NCBI GenBank assembly: GCA_028554795.2
Contig: CM068830.1
Location: 49,424,355-49,488,354, forward strand
Reading direction: 5' to 3'
Length of the DNA: 64,000 nucleotides
Origin: Sinohyriopsis cumingii
Lineage: Eukaryota > Mollusca > Bivalvia > Unionida > Unionidae
Shown: piece after piece, positions 56,510 to 64,000 of the stretch
Numbering within the stretch: the first letter of the stretch is position 1
How the letters are laid out: each line of letters opens with the position of its first letter
Notes under the pieces: model-generated
Told to the model about the DNA's origin: nothing
What the model saw: the letters and a program-made list of their open reading frames with translations, nothing else
The model's database searches: none
Position numbers and translations under genes: made by a program

Positions 56510-58925
56510 GTAGATCCTACATACTTCAATACTGCGATTTTTCTTTGAAAGAATATAAACCATTTTTCTGCCGGCTTTGTGCCATTGGGTTCAGGATGCG
56601 TGTTTACAGGCAGCTAATTATTTTATGAGCTACGGAAATTACCTTTGCGAAGTACCCGTATTTAAAAGAACGAAATTTCTGATTGACTGAAAATCATTAT
56701 TGTACAAAATGAGCGTAATTGTTTTTCTTCCGTAGAAGCATGCGTATGAGTGATAATTAAATTAGTTGTCAATGCCAACATGGAATGTTCAGGATGCGGT
56801 TTCAACAGACCCTGACCTAGTAGTAAATTAAACAGGATTTTTGTTTTACATAAACACAAAATAATATATAAATTATTGCTTTACACATCTGCCTCAGAGC
56901 TGTTAGCACTAACTTTAACAAAATCCAATCTTGTATACGACACGTTTTTGAAATTATTAGTCGCTTCTCATTAAAAAAAGCAAAGGGCAAAAAGAAATAA
57001 TATATTATAAAAAATAGGTTGTCATCATATGGAAGCTCACCGAGGTTCTAGATGAAAACAACGACCAGCCATCTGCCAGACAAATAGAAATAGACAGAAG
57101 AAAAATAACAAACACTTAAAGTAAGAATCAGCTTCATAAACTTCGGAGTAATAGGATGAAAACAATTCAATTACCGAATAGCAGATTTAAGAGTAGCGCT
57201 GATCGAATAAAATGGACTTTAAAGAAGATCAGATATTAATTTTTTTTTAAATAATCGACCATTCTCAAATATTTGAATACACAAATTTGTATGTTGTTTT
57301 TATGTTCTTTGGTGCTCTAAGTTCAGGTCTTGAGAATATAAATCCGCTCCTGATTGCCTCTAAATTAAACCAACAGTGTTTGCATTTTTCTTTCCACTGT
57401 ATCCACTCGGTCTTGATTTAATTTGTTCCAAATTTTATTTCTCATTTACCGTTTATTTGTTTGGACCATTTTGGGAAATCAACATGAGATTAACTTCAAT
57501 GTTACATGTGTATGGAAAATCATTGAACATGGCGCACATAACCAAACAGTTGTCCATTGCAGTTTAGAAGCTGATGTAGTATTCATAGAACACAATCCTC
57601 CATGAACTATCCCCATAAATTTACACCACGTCATTTTTACGTATTATACTATAATTTGATACTAATATTTCGAAAGATAAATACATTAATTAATACCCTT
57701 ACATTTCACTCATAACTGAACTCATTTGAGATATTGAAGATACGAACCTAGTTAACAAGTTTTATAGAATCAGAAAAGAAATATTGACCCTGGATAGATA
57801 TGAAAGAAGGTCAGATAATCAAATGATTGATTGCCTCATGTGTCACTTACTATAAAGTCTCTCTAAGATCGTGATGATATAAACTTCTTTAACAACACTG
57901 AACAAAATCTGATCCAAGTGTTGTCTCCAGAGTTGTAACATGGTCAGCCGATATAGCCAGTGAGATGTAAGATTACCTTATAAAAATGCGTTGATCTTAC
58001 TCATAACTGAACTCATTCAGCACCTTGATCATATAAGATCATGTAAGACGTTGAATCCAAATATGATTAGAAATAGTCACTGTGGTGTCGACAAGTTCTG
58101 CCATTCAGATGCATGTTCTCCTTATAGATATGCACGAGTTTTCACCAATGGGGAAAAATGACCTACCTCGTATGCTACAGTCGAGGTCTGAATGGACAAA
58201 ATACTTTAGTTTGTTTCAGTCTGATTGGGTTTAATATGTTAATGCAACATATGTCGCCCTCTTCAGATAAAACACATTCTTCGGTAACGTTTTGGTAATA
58301 AAATGTTTTTAAATTTGCTTCTGGATTAGTTAAATACAAAAACGACTCCTCATAATCTACTTTTAAAACAAAATTGTCACGAAATGCATTAAAGGCGTGC
58401 CAGGAAACCTTCAGACTATTTATAGTATAATTTCTTTTTGGAATCTAAGTACAACAACAGTAAGATTAACGACATGACATTTTTAATTGGAGAGGACAAT
58501 TAAGTTCCACTTTCTTATTTTGTTTTGTACCTATTTTTGTTCAATACAACTAATTTATTTTGTATCAATAAGCGACGCAGACAATTAATTGGCATTACGT
58601 TTCGATACGTTTACTAGTGCAGCTATTACGCATCAAAGTCAAGTAATAGTATTATGACTTAGATTTACGTAGAAGATAGGCAATAACCACTCACTTGCAG
58701 GACATAAGAGTACTACATGAACTCAAGTACTGGCTAGGTGATTCATTTCTTTTTACTCACTAAATTCAGCATTTATAGTACAATAAAAATAGTCATTGGG
58801 TTTGACTAAAAAGACATGTATACAGGGCTAAAAATGGAACAAAAACCGTATCTGTGTAGCTTAGACTTAACACTTAAGAATATAAATCACGCATTGTTCA
58901 TTTCCATTTAATTCGCACTATGAAA
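56510..58925. other. AT-rich non-coding DNA
   Basis: A direct repeat, CTCATAACTGAACTCATT, occurs at about 57708 and 58000. No gene was recognised. Confidence 0.4.
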
Positions 58926-58930
58926 CATAC

Positions 58931-59107
58931 TTTGTTCCCATCAGGTGGCGCTTCAAAAAGCTCAGCAAATGTATACACATAGGCAATCTCCATTTGTTTT
59001 AAGAAAGACACGCTTCCCTTGTAGAGAGCTGAATTAGTTGTGGGCAATGGGAACTCTTCTTTCTTTTGATCATAGACGCTGAGAACTATCCTTTTCTTTA
59101 AGTCACC
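58931..59107 (-). CDS. Candidate internal exon of an unidentified gene
   Basis: On the minus strand, a 177-base open stretch begins after a branch-point-like CTCTAAC and an AACAG acceptor and ends AACAAA|GTATGT, a good donor. It is phase 0 at both ends and encodes 59 residues with even, coding-like composition: starting GDLKKRIVLSVYDQKKEEF, then SVSFLKQMEIAYVYTFAELF, ending EAPPDGNK. No family was recognised. No neighbouring exons were found, although it lies upstream of, and on the same strand as, the secreted-protein gene. The acceptor lacks a clean polypyrimidine tract. Confidence 0.45.
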
Positions 59108-59869
59108 CTGTTTTTGTTAGAGAAGTTTGACAAGCAGAACTGATGTTACTATTCGTTTTGCAGTATACAAGATGTAAATAATATAAAAGCACATAGAAAG
59201 GGATAGAAATATCCTAAAAACGGGGTTGGGATATGAAAGCAAGATTAGCCGATGTACATCAGGTTTTTCTCTGGCTTTGGTACTGAACCGACAATATCGG
59301 TCAATTACGTGAAAGCTTGTTTTAGTTTCATCACGATCTACGTCAGAAAGAACTTCTTCGTAACACTAACTGCAAATTGAAATCGCTCTTACACCGCATC
59401 GTGACCCTAAAATGCAAATTGAGCTATGATTGTTAAGGTGGAAGACGTGAAGTAAAAATGATATATATGCATTTATGACTATATGCCTACTGAACAATGA
59501 AATAGAAAACATGTCCGTGACAGCAAATCAAGTCTCCTTCCTTGAGAATAAAATGCATCATATTTAAAATCACAACTATAATTGTATTATTTTCTAATAT
59601 AGATGTCTTTTGTTATGTATAAATCCTATTGAAAAAATCAACGGAAAATTCGCAATACCAAGCAATACGAAATCCCGCATGAGATTTCAAGAATTGTTAT
59701 ATTTTCGAATAATCATTCAATCTTGTCTAACCGAATGAAAGATCTGAAAAAATATTTTGCTGCAATATAATAATGTGTGAATCAGTATTTAAAGATATAG
59801 CTGTGTCCACATCATCTCATACAGGACATAAGCATGTATTACATGACAAGTCCATGCTCTAATATATAC

Positions 59870-60782
59870 ATTGAGCATGTTAATATTAACTCCTAGCGTG
59901 TCTATATTAACTCATAGCATGTCAATATTAACTCATGGCATGTTAATATAAACTCCTAGCATGTTAATATAAACTCCTAGCATGTTAATATAAACTCCTA
60001 GCATGTTAATATAAACCCTATCATGTTAATATAAATTACTAGCATGTTAATATTAACTCCTATCATGTTAATATAAATTACTAGCATGTTAATATTAACT
60101 CCTATCATGTTAATATAAACTCCTAGCATGTTAATAATAACTCCTATCATGTCAATATTAACTCATATCATTATTAACTCCTAGCATGTTAATATAAACT
60201 CCTAGCATGTCAATATTAACTCCTAGCATGTCGATATTAACTCCTTGCATGTTATTAATAACTCCTAGCATGTCAATATTAACTCCTAGAATGTCACTAT
60301 TAACTCCTAGCATGTTAATATAAACTCCTAGCATGTTAATATCAATTCCTTGCATGTCAATAATTACTCCTAGCATGTCAATATTAACTCCTAGCGTGTT
60401 AATATAAATCCCTAGCATGTTAATACAACTCCTAGCATGTTAATAATAAACACTAGCATGTTAATATTAACTCCTAGCATGTTAATAATAACTCCTAGCA
60501 TGTCAATATTAATTCCTAGCATGTTAATATTAACTCCTTGCATGTTAATAATAACTCCTAGCATGTCAGTATTAACTCCTAGCATTATTAATTCTTGGCA
60601 TGTTAATATAAACTCCTAGCATGTTACGATAAAATCCTAGCATGCTAATATTAACTCCTAGCATGTCAATATTAACTCCTAGCATGATAATATTAAATCT
60701 TAGCATGTTAATATAAACTCCTAGCATGTCAATATTAACTCATAGAATGTCAATATTAACTCCTAGAATGTCAATATTAACT
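59870..60782. repeat. 20-bp satellite-like array, ~45 copies
   Basis: The unit is AACTCCTAGCATGTTAATAT, with variants GTCAATATT, CCTTGC and CCTATC. Divergent units at both ends and mixed variants inside suggest repeated unequal exchange. Frames of 86 and 60 codons here are by-products of the repeat. Confidence 0.95.
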
Positions 60783-60789
60783 TCGAACT

Positions 60790-62090
60790 ACTTCTATGTC
60801 GTTCGCCTTAGCTCCCAACTAATTCCATATTAGACCCAAGCTGCACTATTTTGCTTTTGTGTTTCTTTTCATTGAGTATTTAGCAAGTTGTCTTTTTTCT
60901 TATTACTCTAATTTTTCTTTCAGGAATTTTTCTATTATTTCTTTCGTCCCACTGGTGAATAAATTCGCCTCATTACTGTCAGTATTCTATGTAAAAGGTT
61001 AGAAGGTTATAAAGAAGTGTTGTTTGGACATTTTTATTTTGTTTGCATTATATTTTATACTTCATAAATAGCTCCTTATACGGTTATAGCTTGCACTCGT
61101 TCGAAGAACTAATTTTGTCTACTTGGAAATTGTGATGGTTTCTACGGATTGCTTGAGATGAGTCCAGAAGAGATTTATATTATATTTTCATCTGTTTGAG
61201 GAAGAGATAAAGGTGGAGAAAAGATGTCTACAAATAAATCCAGCTGACTTGGAAAATTTCAAATAAAATGTTTTTAAAAGCAATCCCATGAAGCGGCGAA
61301 AACATCCACCCAGACCTGTTGAATGACTGTCTTAGTTAACCTTTAGTTGCTATACGCATATGTGACGTCTAAATATAGCTCTCATCCGAATTTAAATTTT
61401 AAAAATGACTGCTTTAGCTAACCCCAAAATTAAATAAAGAAATTATTAATAGATCCACATTTAAGGACTTAAAATTGCAAGATAAAATACAAAATGAGAG
61501 AGAGAGAACACGTAATACTTATCTTTGATACAATGTATCAATCAGCAGGTGTATGATCGTGTTCTATTTCATGTAAACGTGTACTTTTATTTACTCTGAA
61601 TAATATTGTTTTATAACGTACTTGGAATCTTGTGAAACACAACTACTTCAAAATGCATATCGATCTTTATTTTAAGGTATCAATCACGATTGATGGGACA
61701 CAATGCCCTGGCGATGTTGGTGAAGGTTGCTCGTGAAAATGAAGAGACTTCAGAGTAAAGATCGCGGAAAACAAGTTTAACAAACTCTCAAAAGCCGGAG
61801 TGCCACCAAATAAAACCATTCAAATCACAGAACACAAAAACATTTCATCAATTGTTTCTCGCATCAATATTTTGTTATTTTGGCTACATAACATTCCATT
61901 CTCTTTAACAAGCTAAGTCTGGTTCACTGCTGACGCGCGCTTTCATAGTAGTAAAATAGTGTATATTAATGCGCAGTGCTCATGCTTCATTCACAAATTG
62001 AAGAACACGTACAAATAATGTATTGTTTTAATTGTATTATTTCTTTAAAATAACATAATGATCAACATGTTTGTTTGAAGCTAATTAATA
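60790..62090. other. AT-rich non-coding DNA
   Basis: No gene or repeat family was recognised. A short (GA)n lies at 61496-61506. Confidence 0.4.
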
Positions 62091-62094
62091 AAAA

Positions 62095-62214
62095 GGTTAT
62101 TGATTGTGTATTGAAAAGTATTGGGCCCTCGTTCATGTGGCGTAGGATGCTCTCGCAAGCATCCTTTGCCACGTGCACTCTGGACCAATATTTTTCAATA
62201 CTCAGCCAATAACC
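62095..62214. mobile_element. 120-bp hairpin MITE
   Basis: The whole segment is a near-palindrome. GGTTATTGATTGTGTATTGA at the left pairs with TCAATACTCAGCCAATAACC at the right, and GTGGCGTAGGATGCT pairs with AGCATCCTTTGCCAC at the centre with a loop of a few bases. No coding capacity. The target duplication could be just TA or is unclear. Confidence 0.75.
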
Positions 62215-62219
62215 TATGA

Positions 62220-63685
62220 GTATTGAAATGAGTTTCATAAAAAACGTGCTTCTAAAATATCTCTTATCTGAGCTGCTTTTTTGGCCGCCTGTAAAATGTC
62301 AAGTTTGCTTGTTAGACCAATATATTCATACCAGTACATGTGTACAGTTAAATACCACAATATTTGTGTCTCTACATCCTTAATTAAATTTCCATACATT
62401 ATGCCAGGTAATAGTTTCTTTGACCCTTATCATCTATTCTGAAAACTTGAACAACGTATCTGAACCAGGAATAGCATCGCACACTAATGGACTTCATTCT
62501 CATCTGACCCCAAAAGATTATATATCTTTTTGTTTTTTGGTGCTTTAATTCAACTTAAAGTTTGGGATATCAAATCGACCTAAACCAATCAGAAATCGCT
62601 GATGAGATTTTCTCGTTTATGATTTAGATATTACTTTTAGGGGTGTTTTATCCCTTTGACTTTGGTGCTAGATAAAAGCCATCTAAAAGCCGAATTGTTT
62701 AGGGCGCAAATATTTACCTTGGATACCATGGCAGCATTTGTTCTAAGAGTATATCATTTATAGCGGTAACAAAATAGGTGAAAGGGGCTTAATTAACGAG
62801 ATTATCATAAAAGCAGTATAACAAGAGACACTTTCTACAGAAAACAAAAACACTACATGAGTACGATCAGTTCCAAACTGCATGATGACATTTTCGCAAC
62901 GTAAGATGATTCTGAAGGATACACAGTACTAATGATATGGAAAAATGGGAACCAGCCTGGAAATGGGTGAACAAAAAATAGAGTATATATGGGTTTGGCT
63001 GACATGGATTTGTTAATAATATGAATCATGTTTTAGGAAAAAGAATCTTTTGAGAGCTTATCCTAGTTGTAAGTGAAAAAATAGAGACATGGTTTTATTG
63101 ATGGAATTTCAGTTCTTTAATAGTCTTGACTTTGGAACACTCATTACTAAATTTAGCGCCTGACTCTTTGGTGCGGAATTGAAAGCACATGTTTCAAACA
63201 CATGCAGGTCCAGAAAATGCCGCGGCTCATATTCTTTCCTTAACACGGAAGCTGACATCCATGTTTTACCTATACTGATAAATATAGGTTTTATCATGAA
63301 CGTTCAAAAATTTTAAGTTATTGAATTTGTAATATTATGGTGTTTGCATAGGTTTACTATGGGAAATGAATTTGTAATGTGAGTCCTGAAGTCAAGATAC
63401 AACCTAGACATTTTGAAATGTACATCCGTTGGATCAAGTGCCTTTGCTGAAAGGTATATATTTATTCAATTTTTACCTATTTTAATTAAGCTCAGTAGAA
63501 CCTGCTTAAACAAACGTGAGATATTGACATTGATCAATTAACCGGCCATGTCCTATTGTTTCACGAATAATCAATAAACCTTAAATGTTAGCTATTTTAT
63601 GCCTGATACAAGGTCAAGGCCATTTAATAATTTTGGGTGCGTTTTAATAAACAATTTTTCTTTTACTTAGTGACAAGTCCAGTAC
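62220..63685. other. AT-rich non-coding DNA
   Basis: No gene was recognised. A 62-codon minus-strand frame at 63109-63297 has no domain. Confidence 0.4.
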
Positions 63686-63689
63686 GTTA

Positions 63690-64000
63690 CAAGGGATTGC
63701 TGTCTAGCAAGGGTTGATGGTTAAATAAGCATTGAAAGGACAGAAGTCACGCTTGACTTTGAGTTAAGTCAGCATTGAAGAGATTGTTGTCAAACTGAAC
63801 AATGGATCAGGTAAGCAAAGAAGGGATTGCAGTCAAACTTGGACTGTGGGTTAAGAAAACATTAAACGGACTGCTGTCAAATTTGGACTGTATGTTATGT
63901 AAACATTAAAAGGATTGCTGTCAAACTTGAATAGTAGATTAAGGAATCATTAAAGTGATTGCTGTCAAACTTGGACTGTGGGTTTAAGTAATCCTTAAAC
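63690..64000. repeat. ~45-bp tandem repeat running off the right edge
   Basis: The unit is GGATTGCTGTCAAACTTGGA plus CTGTGGGTTAAGTAAACATTAAA. Six to seven diverged units are visible, and it continues beyond the window. Confidence 0.85.

Noticed and set aside
60158..60619. Met-Leu-Gly-Val repeat proteins on both strands
   Set aside because: They are direct products of the 20-bp tandem array, with no promoter or non-repeat coding part.
59866..60782. CRISPR-like array
   Set aside because: The repeats are contiguous with no unique spacers, and the DNA is eukaryotic.

Overview
The window is animal nuclear DNA. It is AT-rich, full of microsatellites and short tandem arrays, and has several tRNA-derived SINE families, non-LTR retrotransposon pieces and sparse spliced exons. 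One SINE body (AGAAAGC..GCCAGTAGCTT, a CCCGGGTT-type box, a CAACAA tail) and a viral-type region with a BIR gene suggest a lophotrochozoan, most likely a mollusc. That assignment is inference.

Layout. Bases 1-2.9 kb hold a minus-strand LINE: a complete ORF1 with three zinc knuckles and the endonuclease half of ORF2, which runs off the left edge. Bases 5.5-12.3 kb hold a compact, decayed, virus-like DNA element and are the most interesting part. It has two head-to-head gene pairs, each with TATA boxes facing both ways. The first pair ends on both sides in a perfect histone-type 3' stem-loop. The second pair is a two-zinc-knuckle protein and a protein-primed family B DNA polymerase of Polinton/Maverick/adintovirus type. 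A BIR (IAP-like) gene follows the polymerase, with its TATA box inside the polymerase 3' end. The polymerase, zinc-knuckle and coiled-coil genes all carry stops or frameshifts. No integrase, packaging ATPase, protease or capsid gene was recognised.

From 12.9 kb the sequence is ordinary host DNA: a CR1/L2-like LINE tail inside an intron, the last two exons of an unidentified plus-strand gene (13.9-14.6 kb), then SINEs and minisatellites.

From about 24 to 55 kb there is evidence for a minus-strand family of small secreted proteins. One copy can be assembled in phase from three exons (54.7, 47.2 and 46.4 kb) into 152 residues with a signal peptide. A second first exon lies at 24.4 kb and a degraded second exon at 37.8 kb. 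Collinear non-coding similarity between 34.6-35.3 kb and 45.2-46.0 kb supports local duplication. A separate phase-0 candidate exon is at 58.9 kb.

Structural repeats include a foldback-like element with terminal inverted repeats and a near-perfect target duplication (48.0-49.2 kb), a long inverted repeat (38.2-39.7 kb), a TTAA-flanked candidate MITE (51.8-52.4 kb), a 120-bp hairpin MITE (62.1 kb), and tandem arrays with units of 20, 28, 30, 33, 45, about 70 and about 140 bp. Most other open frames are chance or repeat-driven. All calls come from reading the sequence by eye; no search was run.
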